From Prunella strophiata (Eukaryota > Chordata > Aves > Passeriformes > Prunellidae): a DNA stretch of 64,000 bases. Shown here one piece after another: positions 11,415 to 23,914 of the stretch (position 1 is its first letter; every line of letters starts with the position of its first letter). Made by a program: the position numbers and the translations under genes. The DNA lies in contig JAZBQD010000030.1 of assembly GCA_036583965.1 (NCBI GenBank), positions 111,267,804-111,331,803 of the forward strand, written 5' to 3'. Below the pieces are notes generated by a model that did not search any database, had not been told where the DNA came from, and was given only the letters and a program-made list of their open reading frames with translations.

Positions 11415-12037
11415 TGTCGTGGGTCTCTCATGTGTCTCAAGAGACCCTGAGATGTGTTTGAGAGTCTCTGTGTCCCAGCCTGAGAACCAAAGAAGGAGTC
11501 AGGACTCTTCATTTGTGGTCTCCAAGGTTGTTTATTTTTCCTTATCCATTACATTCTTTTCCTGACCAGCCCAGCTCTGTTCAGCAGGTCAGTCCCAGGC
11601 ACACTGCCCACCTCTGGGGTGGTGTTGTCTTTTTATACTAAAAACTCCCTGGACATTATTTACAGTTATTTTCCAATACCTATCACCTATGTTACACAGT
11701 CCAACTCTACTCTAAACCAATCCAAAAGTGCCACCATCACCCAGAAGATGGAGGCTGTGAAGAAGGAGAAAGAAGGACAGAACACACCCAAATTCCTCCA
11801 TCTTGACCCTTGAACCCTCATTCTAAAAAAAAACCCAAAATTCTACTTTTTCACCTTGTGATAAACCAACTCTACTTAATTTTTGTGGCTTGCAACTCTT
11901 CATATAAGGTTGGTAATTTTTTCCATGGCTCAGAATCAAAGGCACAGGGGTCTTGGGCTCTGTGCCAAGGTCTCTGAGCCCCCTGCCAGGGGCTGGAGCC
12001 ATCCAGGGCAGCCAGAGGGATGTGCTGGGTTCTGACA
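11415..12037 (-). mobile_element. Solo LTR, endogenous retrovirus family A, copy 1
   Basis: The 623-bp element has TG...CA ends. On the minus strand it starts TGTCAGAACCCAGCAC and ends CCCACGACA. GAAAC is repeated directly at both sides (11410-11414 and 12038-12042), which I read as a target-site duplication. On the minus strand there is a TATA-like AGTATAAAAAGAC (plus 11629-11641) followed about 100 bp later by an AATAAA-type signal (plus 11530-11535), as expected for U3-R-U5. No gag, pol or env is attached, so it is a solo LTR left by recombination. It is closely similar over its whole length to the copies at 22431-23057 and 53396-54028. The 5-6 bp duplications would suit a class II (ERVK-like) or ERVL group; I cannot decide between them. 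Confidence 0.85.
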
Positions 12038-14527
12038 GAAACCAGCACAGGAAGAGGGGGGAGAAGGTGCTCCTGAAAAAGGGAAAGGTTATGCTTTGGG
12101 GAAGGGAAGATTGAGGGATCCTGGTCTTCTTTGTACAGAGCTGGGCTTTTTTTGGAGGAGGCCAGGAGGTTTGTGAGGATCCTCCTTGTCCTGGAAGATG
12201 GGAGCAGCCTGTGGCCACTTTCAGTGTTATCAAAACAGTGGGTCTGGCTCAGGGGCTCTGACAGTGAATTTGCTGCTGAACCTTGGCACCCCATGGCTGT
12301 GCTGAGCTGCAGGAACAGTTCTTAGGGGAATTCTCTGGAATGCCAGACTGCACAACACAGATTTTGGGCCTCAGTGCCAGGATGTGTAGGTGCTGCTGTG
12401 CTGAACAAGGCAGATTTGTTGGTCTGGGGAACATCTGCTCAGTGGTCTCCTGGAAAAGTAAAGGCAGATCTGCAACTTGAAGATGGATGCAGATTAATGA
12501 AACTGGTCTGAATCAATCAGGTCCTTGTGCTGGACTCAACATGAGGACCTTTTTCTGTTGCCTGCACTGCAGGGTGTTGTATTGTCCAAAAATAGCTCTG
12601 GAAGGAATTGTTCTCCAGAAGAAAAACCCTCTGAAGTATATTTTCTTCCATGCCATGAAAAAGTGTTCATGCAGACTCACACCTGGGCTTTGTTTTATCA
12701 ATAAATTATAGAAATTGGCAGTAGTCTAGATGGGCTGATTTGACTTTAGGAGTGGGAAGAAGAGATTTTCCTGGGCTTCCCACCTACCTGCAGTAGCATG
12801 GGAATGTTTGTGTTGAAGTGTCTGCACTCCCCCCTTGGCAAAAGTCACCATGTGGCACTGTGATGTCAGCAGTGGATTCTTATTTTCCTCCTTGTTTTCT
12901 CACACAGCCACATTCCAAAGCCATGGAATCCAAATCCACAATCCAAATCCATTCAAAATCCTTATGTGGATTTTAGGTCCAAACTATGATTTTGAGGACC
13001 TTGTTACCATATTAACTTATAGACTGCTGAGGGGTTTTTTATTTTTGTTTTCTCTTTTCCTCTCCCCTGGCATTTTCTCCTCTGAAATACCTGAGTGATT
13101 GTCTCTGCATCCATAGAGACACAATCATTTCAATATCAGGATCCTGGAAAGATCTGCTTGGAAGAGACTTCTGGAGGGTACAGAGATCAGATTTCTACTT
13201 GCAGTGGTCCCAAAGCCCAGCTTCTCCTCACAGCTCCTGTGTTTGTGCACCCTGAGCTGTCTGGCAGCCCTCTGCCTGTCCCTATTCTGCCAGATCCCTG
13301 CTGAACTGGGCTCCCACAGCTGTCCCCAGCCTGTTCCAGGTGTGATATCACCAGAGGGGAAGAGTCAATTCCTTGGATATGTTGTCCTGGCCCTCCAGAT
13401 GTGGCCTGGTGAGGAGTTTGCTGAGTTACAGTGCTGGCTTTTATCAGCCTGGTGCCACCATCCCCCCAAACCCTTCTGAGCCCTTTCCAGTTGTTCCCCA
13501 GTGTCTCCTGATGCATGGAGTTGTTTCCTCTCCTCTCCAAATCTTTGGGCTTCTCCTTGTTGCATTCCAGGAGGGTTTTTGGTGGCCCAGTCCTCCTGTT
13601 CTTCAGGGCTCCCCTGGGTTCCAGCTCTGGCATCCAGCATGTGAATTGCCCCCCTTTTCCTGGCACTCAGGTCATTTTCCCTGGTTGTCCTGGATTTGCA
13701 CAGATGGCAGACAGGGGTCTTGCTATCACACCAGCCAGCACTTCCAGCACTCCTGCAGCTCTGACTGAGCTTTTCTGTATAATTTGCAACCAGTTGCTCT
13801 CCCACTGTTTGCTGTCATCCTTCCCAGATTCCATCTCCATGGTAAAACACAAAGGAATTGAACAAGACTTTAAATTTGAATACTAAGGGGGAAAAAAATG
13901 AGCATTGAGCACGCTGCCACTTTCTGCATTGCCCATCTGTGTGCCTTTTGCTGAGGTGCACACTTGCCTGTGCAGGCACTGTTGGGAAGTGCTCAGAGGG
14001 TTTTTAGTGCAAACTGCCCTAAAATCCTCTGGTGATTGAGAAAATAATACCTTTGCATTGCAGCAAATTGGCCCTGTTTGTAGTACTCAAAACTGCCTTA
14101 GCTGAGGTGCAGCCTGTTCTGTCTGAAAATGTCACTGAAAAGAACTCAGGCAGCCTTCACTCTGATGAAACAATTGTGCTCTACAACTCCACCTAATGCA
14201 GAAGAGTGTGTGCCAGTGTTAAATCCTTTCCCTGAGGATTTGTGTGGTTCCAGAACACAGGAATGCTGATGTGATGGCCGTGGCTCAGCTGGTACATGTA
14301 ATTTGTTGAGGTGCAGTGTGATGAAATCCCTGGAGTGCTTTGGAGGGGGCTGCACAAAAGTAATGGGGTGGGAGGCAGGCTGGTCTTCATACTCAGGAGA
14401 TTTGCTGTGTTTGGGGTATTTGGATGAGGACAAAGGCAACAGAGCTGTGTGAGACTGACATTCTCCTTTGTTTTACTTCTACTGATAGGCAATGATCCAA
14501 GCAAGAGTTGGCCAGGTCAGTCCTAGA
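12038..14527. other. Unique DNA, no gene recognised
   Basis: Mixed-composition sequence. The part at about 13200-13770 is relatively GC-rich and open in several short frames on both strands (up to 159 codons), but there is no domain, no convincing splice structure and no repeat family I recognise. Confidence 0.5.
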
Positions 14528-14805
14528 ACAACAGAATCCTGGAATGGCTTGGGTTGGAAGGGACCTCAAGATTGTGTAGTTCCACTGTCCCAGGTTGCTC
14601 CAAGCCCCATCCAACCTGGCCTTGGACACTTCCAGGGATCCAGGGGCAAGCACAGTTTCACACTGTGCCAGGGCTCCCAACCTTCTCAGGGAAAAAATTA
14701 CTTCTAATATCTAAGCTAAGTGTCCCTTCTTTCAGTTTGAACCCATTACTCCTTGTCCTATCACTAGAGTTAGTGATAAAGAGTCCCTCTCTTCTATCAT
14801 CTGAA
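14528..14805 (-). mobile_element. CR1 LINE 3' fragment
   Basis: It starts with ACAGAATCCTGGAATGG (complement of the CR1 tail) and continues with TTGGGTTGGAAGGGACCTC, GCCCCATCCAACCTGGCC and TTCCAGGGATCCAGGGG. It then reaches the CCTTGTCCTATCAC block and fades near CTCTCTTCTATC. The element is 5'-truncated and on the minus strand. Confidence 0.9.
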
Positions 14806-16952
14806 ACAGAGAAAATCAAATTATCTGAGAGATCAGAGGAATTTGATGAAGGTGGACCAGAGCTGCAGGACAAAGCCAGGCTTCTGCACAGGAACCTTAA
14901 ACACAGTGCTTGTATAACTTGCTAAAGAGTTCAGATTAAAAGATTATGAAACAAGCCTTTTACTTGGTTGTTGTTGTTTTTGTTGTTGTTGTTGTTCCCC
15001 CTGAAACTCTTTCCCACTTCAAAGAAGGAGAAGTTTCCTTACAGGAACGAGAGGCAGTGAATTGATAACAAACAAGTCAAACCACAAGGGCTTTGTGCAG
15101 CAGGCAGCAGGGATGAAGGGCTCCTTTCCTTGCAGGAGCTGAGGGTGGCTGGGGAGGTGCACTGGACCATGAACCTTCTGAGCTCAGAGCCTGGCAAACT
15201 TCCTCCCAAAGCCTGGCTGGAGCTGGAGCAGTTTTGGGGAAGCTCCAGTTACCTGGATCTACAAGCCACACCACTCCCTGTTGTGTGCCACGTGCCAGCA
15301 TCATCTCACTGGACCCTCCCTCAGCAGGGAGGGGCAGAAATGCCAAAAAAAGGCCATTGTGTGAGCTTTTCCTGGTGGAAAAGGAGCCTTGTGTGGTGCC
15401 TCATGTTGCCTTGTGCTGTTTCTTCCCTTCCACAACATGAAAAAAATCAGGTGTCCACGCTAAAAGTACAGCTGGGAGCAGAGCTGATGTTTAACATGCA
15501 GAATTCACCTCTCAGGGAGTGCTTCCAGTCACAGGAACTAAACTAATGTTGAGCTTGTCCTGGGTTTCATTTTCTCCTTGGGGATACCTGAAGTTTAGTA
15601 TTGCCACAAATGCTGCACCTTGAATCACAGCTCTTCTCTTTTTACCCATGTAAGTCTGTGTAAGTGTGTGAAGGTTGAAAAACACTTCCAACTCTTTAAT
15701 AGCTAAAACTTCCCTGACTTAACAAATGTGAGGCAATTAATGTGCTGGGGTCTTTGCTTCAAGACAACATTGTGATGATTTGTAGTGCCAAACTATCTCA
15801 TCTGAAGGTGAAAATGAAGCAGGCTCTCACTATTCTTTGTCACCCATGCATGTGAAAAAACTCTGCACTTAAATATCTGATAGTTTTCATACATTTAAGC
15901 AAAAGGTAATAAGGAATAATGGTCCAAAAAGTGAAAATACTGAATACTCTGCATACAATTTTTGCTATTCAGGAACTGTTTATTAACTGTATCTGGGCTC
16001 TGCAAATCTGTTCAGTGGATAATATAGATAAACAATTGTCAATTTATATGTGCAAACTACCTAGTTTGACTTTTTGCCCTCTCTGATATAGTGCTGGTTG
16101 TGTGGCTACACAAGCTGTTCATGGGCTGGAGAAGAGATTTTTAGGCAGTGGAATACCAAATAGCAAATATTTGTGCTGCTGCATTGAAAAACTCAATTAT
16201 GTGCAGGCATTTTGCAGGGAATAGGTATTTTTCAAGCATTCACATGAATCAAAAAGCTATTCACTGGAATGTTTATGAACTTCAAAGCAGTGGTACATGA
16301 ACAGAAAAGAGCATAAGAGTGCTTCAGAATTCAAAGAGACATTCTTAAACATGGCTTGGCAGTGCCAGCCTCAGGCCAAGTGTCAATGCTATCTCCCTGT
16401 TTACTATTTATTATTCTGGTGATATATGCACTGAGCATTTGGGATGGCAAAGTGTTCTGAGTTTCTGTTTTGCTTAAAATATTTTATGTCAGTGAGGGGT
16501 TGTAATCCAGGGAACTGCTTGGAACTGCAGGGAACCAGGAAGGGGAATCAAGGCATTAAATCTCACTCTTCATGAGAGACAAAACTTATTTCCTTATCCT
16601 CTCTTCACAGAGGATACCTGGAAACTATTTGACTGAGTGAATGATCATGGAATTGGGGGGAGTGTGGATAAATTTTCATCTGTTGATGGTGGAGGGACTC
16701 CAAAAGCAGTATTGGGCTGATTTTTGGTTTGTTTACATGGAATTTCCTGAGTTACACCAGCCCACCTTGGAGAGACAGAGAAGAATAGAAAGTCCCTTGA
16801 AGTTGGCCACTTACCAAACCAGGTATTTTGGACTACAGATGTCATTCCTGCAGCATTGAGAAGCTGTTTGATTTATAAACTACCTGCAGATTTATCACCT
16901 CATGAGTCTTTGCTGTACTGGAATTGGGGAGGGATATCCCACACAGGAGGGT
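14806..16952. other. Unique DNA with a short (GTT)n tract
   Basis: An interrupted GTT microsatellite lies at about 14966-14996. Otherwise this is AT-rich unique sequence without a recognisable gene. The frame at 15130-15546 has no domain and is not supported. Confidence 0.5.
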
Positions 16953-17100
16953 GGTTCAGTAGTGGAACAGGAGATGGTTGTGGAATCTGCATCCTGGGAG
17001 GTTTCCAAACCCCTTTTGGATGGGGGTGGATCAAGCTGATCTCACTGTGAAGTTGGCTGTGCCCTGAGGAGTGGAGCAGAAGTCTCATCTAACCTGAATT
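16953..17100 (+). mobile_element. Old CR1 fragment
   Basis: The order GGAACAGGAGATGG, TTGTGGAATCTGCATCC, TGGGAGGTTTCCAAACC, then GGATGGGGGTGGATCAAG and GATCTCACTGTG follows the CR1 3' region in sense orientation, with many substitutions. The terminal tail is lost. Confidence 0.6.
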
Positions 17101-18859
17101 CTCTGTGGCTTTAGGTGCTGAGAGAGGTGTCCCCAGGAAGAAAGCAGAGGGAGAAAGGCATGAGAATAATACCTGTTTCCTATCTGGGCTGCAGGGCAGA
17201 ATTCCAAAGAGCATAAGTGGCTGGAATCTCATCCCTGCCTTGCATGGATTCTTTACTCAGCCTTGATTTTTTTTTTTCTCTTGTGGATTTTATCTCATCC
17301 CCTAAGTCATGGGAACTGAAATTTCATGTTACAATTTGTCTCCTCTTATCAGAGATGCATTGCTTTGTGTTATGTTATCTGTCTTGTCTACAACCATTTT
17401 AGCATGTTTGTTTTTTTAAACAGCATAAATATTAGGAAGAGAATTATTGTGTAATTAGAAATTACAGTATGAAATGAAGAGGAAGGTTAAGGGCAGATAA
17501 CAAGGAAGTCTTTCACTGCAAGACTTCAAAGGATGAGGCAGCATTAAGTAATTTAAAACAAGTCTGAACAACTTTTTGAAATACTGTGGGGAAATATCCA
17601 AGATTTCTTGTCTGAAACTACTGAACTCTTGAAGCCCAGTTGTAGAGGACAGAGCATATATTCAACTCCAGTCTTTTACATCTCAACAATTTCCACAGCA
17701 GCACACCAAAATTACTTTATAAATAACATTAAATTGTGTATGTGCTGGTCTAAACTCTTAGTTTACTTATCAGAAAGGACTTGGGGAGATCTAAAAGCTC
17801 AGCAGACTCTTATATCTGCACACACAGGGGGAAAAGTTTGGTAGTGTTTGTTTGTATTGGAATACAAAATAGGAAAATGAGCAAAAAACTTTATTTTTTG
17901 GGAATTAGAGATTGCAATTGCTAGATTGAAGCTAAAATATATTTAGGGTATTGAAAAATATAGCTAAAAGGCTGTTTAAAGGTATTTTAAAAAAGCTAAA
18001 ATATATTTAGGGATATTTAAAATACCCTACCCTACCAGAGCTGGCTGCATTCTCATGGAAAGTAGAAGAAGTTACAAGGTGGAAAGTCCAAGTGGGTTCC
18101 CTCAGCCAGGACTGGAAAAATAAGGGCTGGACTTTGTGTTACTTCAGCTGCTGGAAAAGTGAAATTATGAGAGCAGAGCTTTGGTGTGACCTCTGATCCC
18201 CCTGGGGCTCTGCAGAGGGTGGTGAGCACCTCACCCAGTGGGGTTTTCATTGGGGTGATGACAGTTCAGGGCTGTCCTGATCCTGTGCTTGCTCACCTTC
18301 ATAAAGTCTCTGCTGTGCCAGGCCAGATGTCACCAGGTCTCTCTGAAAGCTCAAGGGCTGATATTTAGAGTCCTGGGTGTCATAACATTCCCTCATAGAG
18401 CCATTACCACTGAAAAATAAATTAAATTGGAGGCAGTGTCACATCTTATTTTGGCCTTGAATAATGTTATCAACTATTTTTAAAAGAACAGCCTGGAACT
18501 CTGTTTTACAAAATATATACAACCAATGTTCTTGACCAGAGAAAGAAATTAATAATTAACCACTTCCATAGATCACAACATGTTCAAAGCAAGGGGCCCT
18601 ACTTTGAGAGGACAGTCATAAATTGCAGGGCTAAGGCAGCTGAAAGCTGATGAGAACTGAGCTTAAACTTAGGCTGGGCTAACTCTGTGATCTATGAGAG
18701 TCCTTCAGTGTGACAGCTTCTCCATGCCTTGTGCCAAGTATGCTGATGAAGCTCCAAGGGGTTACCAGCCATGCATATTCTACAGATATTTGTATTACTG
18801 AGTGAATCAGATGTGAAAGATAGCTGTTGTAGTCAGGGAAATGACTAATGAGGAATGTT
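17101..18859. other. Unique AT-rich DNA with a local duplication
   Basis: The word GCTAAAATATATTTAGGG occurs twice, at about 17932 and 17994, as part of an imperfect direct duplication. No gene or element is recognised. Confidence 0.5.
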
Positions 18860-20853
18860 ACCAGGAACTTTGCATTTTAAAGCCTTCTCAGTGAAAAATG
18901 GTGTAGGATACTGAAGCTCCTTGCATGCTGATGTGTTGGGTCTCCCACCTCAGCCTCTCATTCAAATCATGAAATTTCCTCTGACAGTGCTTTGTTTGAT
19001 GAGCACAGTGTTGTGTGCATGAGGCAAGATTTCATACCTGGAAATGGAATATTTCCCAGCATTTTATTACATGCTAGGATTTGTAAAGCAAGATTTTGTT
19101 GAAGATTTTGTTGAAGCTTTTGTTGAAGATTTTGATCAAGCTTTTTTTTGAAGATTGTGTTGAAGACTTCCAGGAACTTTGCATTTTAAAGCCTTCTCAG
19201 TGAAAAATGGTGTAGGATACTGAAGCTCCTTGCATGCTGATGTGTTGGGTCTCCCACCTCAGCCTCTCATTCAAATAATGAAATTTCCTCTGACAGTGCT
19301 TTGTTTGAGGAGCACAATGTTGTGTGCATGAGGCAAGATTTCATACCTGGAAATGGAATATTTCCCAGCATTTTATTACATGCTAGGATTTGTGAAGCAA
19401 GATTCTGTTGAAGCTTTTGTTGAAGATTTAGTTGAAGCTTTTGTTGAAGGTTTTGATCAAGATTTTTTTGAAGATTTTGTTGAAGATTTTGTTGAAGACT
19501 ACCAGGAACTTTGCATTTTAAAGCCTTCTCAGTAAAAATGGTGTAGGATACTGAGGCTCCTTGCATGCTGATGTGTTGGGTCTCCCATCTCAGCCTCTCA
19601 TTCAAATCATGAAATTTCCTCTGACAGTGCTTTGTTTGATGAGCACAGTGTTGTGTGCATGAGGCAAGATTTCATACCTGGAAATGGAATATTTCCCAGC
19701 ATTTTGTTACATACTGGGATTTGTGAAGCAAGATTCTGTTGAAGCTTTTGTTGATGATTTTGTTGAAGATTTTGTTGAAGCTTTTGTTGAAGATTTTGAT
19801 CAAGATTTTTTTGAAGATTTTTTTGATGATTTTGTTGAAGATTTTGTTGAAGACTACCAGGAACTTTGCATTTTAAAGCCATCTCAGTGAAAAATGGTGC
19901 AGGATACTGAGGCTCCTTGCATGCTGATGTGTTGGGTCTCCCATCTCAGCCTCTCATTCAAATCATGAAATTTCCTCTGACAGTGCTTTGTTTGATGAGC
20001 ACAATGTTGTGTGCATGAGGCAAGATTTCATACCTGGAAATGGAATATTTCCCAGCATTTTATTACATGCTAGGATTTGTGAAGCAAGATTCTGTTGAAG
20101 CTTTTGTTGAAGATTTTGTTGAAGATTTTGTTGAAGATTTTGTTGAAGATTTTGTTGAAGATTTTGTTGAAGACTACCAGGAACTTTGCATTTTAAAGCC
20201 ATCTCAGTGAAAAATGGTGTAGGATACTGAAGCTCCTTGCATGCTGATGTGTTGGGTCTCCCACCTCAGCCTCTCATTCAAATCATGAAATTTCCTCTGA
20301 CAGTGCTTTGTTTGATGAGCACAATGTTGTGTGCATGAGGCAAGATTTCATACCTGGAAATGGAATATTTCCCAGCATTTTATTACATGCTAGGATTTGT
20401 GAAGCAAGATTCTGTTGAAGCTTTTGTTGAAGATTTTGTTGAAGACTACCAGGAACTTTGCATTTTAAAGCCATCTCAGTGAAAAATGGTGTAGGATACT
20501 GAAGCTCCTTGCATGCTGATGTGTTGGGTCTCCCACCTCAGCCTCTCATTCAAATCATGAATTTGATCAAGATTTTTTGAAGATTTTGTGAAGATTTTGT
20601 TTGAAGACTACCAGGAACTTTGCATTTAAAGAAATTTCTCAGTGAATGAAAAATGGTGCAGGTATTTACTGATGCTCCTTGCATGCTGAGTGTTGGGTCT
20701 CCATCTCAGCTCTCATTCAAATCATGAAATTTCCTCTGACAGTGCTTTGTTTGAGGAACACAGTGTTGTGTGCATGAGGCAAGATTTCATACCTGGAAAT
20801 GGAATATTTCCCAGTGTTTTGTTCCATGTTGGGATTTGTGAAGCAAGATTTGT
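18860..20853. repeat. Nested satellite: ~270-355 bp units containing a 12-bp VNTR
   Basis: The block CCAGGAACTTTGCATTT recurs at 18861, 19170, 19502, 19857, 20177, 20449 and 20611, giving spacings of 309, 332, 355, 320, 272 and 162. Each unit carries the same about 240-bp body (GCTGATGTGTTGGGTCTCCC, then a GGCAAGATTTCATACCTGG block) and then a run of a 12-bp repeat, TTTTGTTGAAGA with variants such as TTTTGATCAAGA. Complete units differ mostly by multiples of 12, so the internal VNTR explains the length differences. The sixth unit has lost most of its body and the seventh is partial. On the plus strand the 12-mer reads FVED; on the minus strand it reads LQQN or LQQK. Open frames of 63-112 codons recur on the minus strand, but I find no known protein. 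Confidence 0.93.
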
Positions 20854-21371
20854 GTAAGCCCAACAAGGTGTTGATACAAAAGCTTGTGAAAATTGTGATG
20901 GGAACAGGACCAGTTACCATCACAGGCTGGACCAGTAAATTCCTCACTGATAAAACCTCCAGAGCAGCAGGAGCATGGCCTGATGTCAGGTCAAGGGAGG
21001 AACCTGATATTCTTGTTATGGTCTGAGGTGGTGAAGTGTCTGTGATCCTGAAAATGGGAATCTCACTGTCAAACACCCTAAACATGAGAGCTTTCAGTCC
21101 CCAGCACTGTAATGATGGGCATGGAGGACATTATAGCTCTGATCTTGACTTTAATTACAATTTCACAGGAGTTTGCTCTGTCAGTTCAGGCACTTTCCTT
21201 CTCCATGGAATGCTGACTTCTCCAAGTTTTGGTCTTTCTGATCACTAATGATCTTTCTAATGGAACAACATCATCCCAAATCATGTAAATGAGACAACCC
21301 CTGATAAAGAGCTCAGACACTCATCCTATAATCTTGTCCTTGTCACTCAAATGCTTTATCTTTTAGATGAA
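20854..21371. other. Unique DNA right of the nested satellite
   Basis: No repeat or gene is recognised in this stretch of about 520 bp. Confidence 0.5.
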
Positions 21372-21570
21372 GCAGAATCCCAGAATGGTTTGGGTTGGAA
21401 AGGACCTCAAAGCTCATCCAGTGCCACCCCTGCCAGGGCAGGGACACCTTCCACTGTCCCAGGCTGCTCCCAGCCCCAGTGTCCAGCCTGGCCTTGGGCA
21501 CTGCCAGGGATCCAGGGGCAGCCACAGCTGCTCTGGGCACCCTGTGCCAGGGCCTGCCCACCCCCACAGT
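21372..21570 (-). mobile_element. CR1 LINE 3' fragment
   Basis: Clear CR1 3' blocks on the minus strand: CAGAATCCCAGAATGG, a GTTGGAAAGGACCTCAAAGC block, CCAGGGCAGGGACACC, CAGCCTGGCCTTGGGCA and a CCACAGCTGCTCTGGGCACC block. It closely resembles the copy at 28001-28345, so both belong to one subfamily. Confidence 0.92.
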
Positions 21571-22430
21571 AAATAAAATATTGTAAAATATTGTAATTTT
21601 GTGTGTGTGTTTATATTTTGCAAAATTTATGAAAGAAAAACAATTTGGTTACCTCGGAGCAAGCTGGCAAGGTAGGGATAAAACCTTTTTTAAGGTTGTT
21701 TCCAGTTTGATCCTGCAAAGATGGGAGCCTCTGTGTGGAAAAATGTTGGTGTTTGTGCATTGGTTCCTCATGAAAAGAAGCAGTAAGCATCATAAAAAAA
21801 ATTCTATTTGACTAATAGAATGCAACGATGCATTCTATCTTGTACACATCCTGAGTACATTTAATTTTTAGCTGTGCCTATTTTACCACAAAAAAAAAAA
21901 AGATTAAAAAATCCTCTATTGACTTCTATCTAAAGAAGATACATCTAATATTTTTTAATTGTTACAAAGAGTCTAATTATAAATAATTTTCACTTTCTGC
22001 TCACATGTTGGCACTTCAGGATCCATTTCTGTCTGCAATAAGGCAGGAGCAGCCAAGCTCTCTCACAGAGGTCCATTCATGCTCATGGCCACCGGGTGTC
22101 ACTATGATATAGATAAAAAGAGGCTCCAGCACAAGAAAAAAAAAAACAAATTCCAGCTCTGCAAAGCTTTTCTGCCAGGATTTAATGGTCGTGGCAGTCT
22201 TGGAAAGCACATTCATCTCTTTAGGTCCAGGATAATGGAGTCTGTATGTAAGGAACAGTTTTGACTCTGGTGGTGCTGGCACTCGTTCAGGATGCCAAAA
22301 TCCTGCCAAGGTCAAGTCTCAGATTTTGGGCTCAGGGCAGAGTCTGGAGTGTTGGGATGTTCAGGAATTAGGGCACGTGGCAGGCAGGAGATTGCATTTG
22401 TTTGTGATTGCATTTGTTTGTGAGCATCGT
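21571..22430. other. Unique DNA
   Basis: There is an A/T-rich part and then ordinary sequence. A tandem duplication of TTGCATTTGTTTGTGA lies just left of the LTR, at about 22393-22424. No gene is recognised. Confidence 0.5.
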
Positions 22431-23057
22431 TGTTGGGGGTCTCTCAGGAGCTCAAGATGACCCTGAGATGTGTTGGAAAGTTTCTGTTTCCCAGCCCAAG
22501 AACCAAAGAAGGAGTCAGGACTCTTCTTCTGCAGTTTCCAAGGTTATTTTCTCTTATCTATTCCATTCTTTCCCTGACCAGCCCAGGTCTGTTCAGCAGG
22601 TCAGTCCCAGGCACACTGCCCACCTCTGGGGTGGTGTTGTCTTTTTATACTAAAAACTACCTGTACATTATTTATAGTTATTTTCCAATACCTATCACCT
22701 GTGTTACACAGTCCAACTCTACTCTAAACCAATCCAAAAGTGCCACCATCACCCAGAAGATGGAGGCTGTGAAGAAGGAGAAAGAAGGACAGAACACACC
22801 CAAATTCCTCCATCTTGGCCCCCGAACCCTTATTCTAAAAAAACCCCCCAAAATTCTACTTTTTCACCCTGTGATAAACTAACTCTTACTCTATTTAATT
22901 TGTGTGGCTTGTAACTCTTCATATAAGGTTGTTAATTCTTCCCCATGGCTCAAGATCAAAGGCACAGGGGTCTTGGGCTCCGTGCCAAGGGCTCTGAGCC
23001 CCCTGCCAGGGGCTGGAGCCATCCAGGGCAGCCAGAGGGATGTGCTGGGTTCTGACA
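22431..23057 (-). mobile_element. Solo LTR, endogenous retrovirus family A, copy 2
   Basis: The 627-bp element is nearly colinear with the LTR at 11415-12037. On the minus strand it starts TGTCAGAACCCAGCAC and ends CCCCCAACA. Flanks are CATCGT (22425-22430) and CATTGT (23058-23063), an imperfect 6-bp duplication with one difference. The minus-strand TATA-like GTATAAAAAGAC is kept. No internal retroviral genes are present. Confidence 0.83.
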
Positions 23058-23872
23058 CATTGTGGGGTTTCTGGTTCTGCTGTTTTTCATTGTACATTCC
23101 TGTGGCCAAAATGTGAGGGGAAAAAAACCCCAGCACCTTGCTGCTTCATCTCTCCAGCACCCCCCTGAATTTGTGTTTCTAGAGCTGTAATGACAGCTAA
23201 TTGGAACCTTTTGGCCTTGCAATGCTCACATTTTCCAGTTTTTCCTGTGTTATTCCAACTTCTCTTTGCCCTGCCTCATCTCTGAGGTGGGCCTTAATCT
23301 GAAATTGAAGATACAGCTCTGTGAAAGGCATCAGTTCCACGTGGGAACTGCTGCTGGGAGAAGGAAGAAGGAAGTCATCTTGAGGAATCCCTTGCTTCTT
23401 TGTTTGTTTCTTTGATTTTTCTGTTTGTTTTTCAGTCACCTCATCCTGTCCTTGGCAAACTGAGTCCCTGAAGACTCCTGAATTCTGCCCATGTGGGTGA
23501 CAGCAGTGCAATTCAAGGAAGGTGCTGCTAAAAAACCCCATTTTTTAGAAAAATACTATTTTTTTTTTTCTACATGGGACAAGACTCCTGTTGGCTGTGC
23601 CTGGGGTTGGTGGTGGACATTTACTTGGGACAGAAGATATCTTTATTGCCCTCCTTGCCATGTTTTTCATGCTTTCTAGGAGAATCTGGCTGCTGTTCTG
23701 CAGCCTCACACAGCTTTAGGCTGCTCCCTGTGACAGGTCATGGTTAGAGGTAGAGATTCTTCACCTCCTTCACACCAAGCTCCATTTGTCCCTGTTGCTG
23801 CAAGGTGGGGCTGGAAAGATCATCTCAAATAACTGGCAAACAGCAAATGATGCAAAACCTTTCAGACTTCAC

Positions 23873-23873
<1 letters not shown>
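23058..23873. other. Unique DNA ending in a poly-A run
   Basis: No gene or named repeat is seen. It lies immediately 5' of a 38-nt A run, so part of it could be a retroposed sequence. I find no AATAAA close to the run and no target duplication. Confidence 0.45.

Positions 23874-23911
<38 letters not shown>
23874..23911. repeat. Poly-A run, 38 nt
   Basis: Thirty-eight consecutive A residues. It could be a retroposition tail or slippage; the flanks do not decide. Confidence 0.95.
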
Positions 23912-23914
<3 letters not shown>

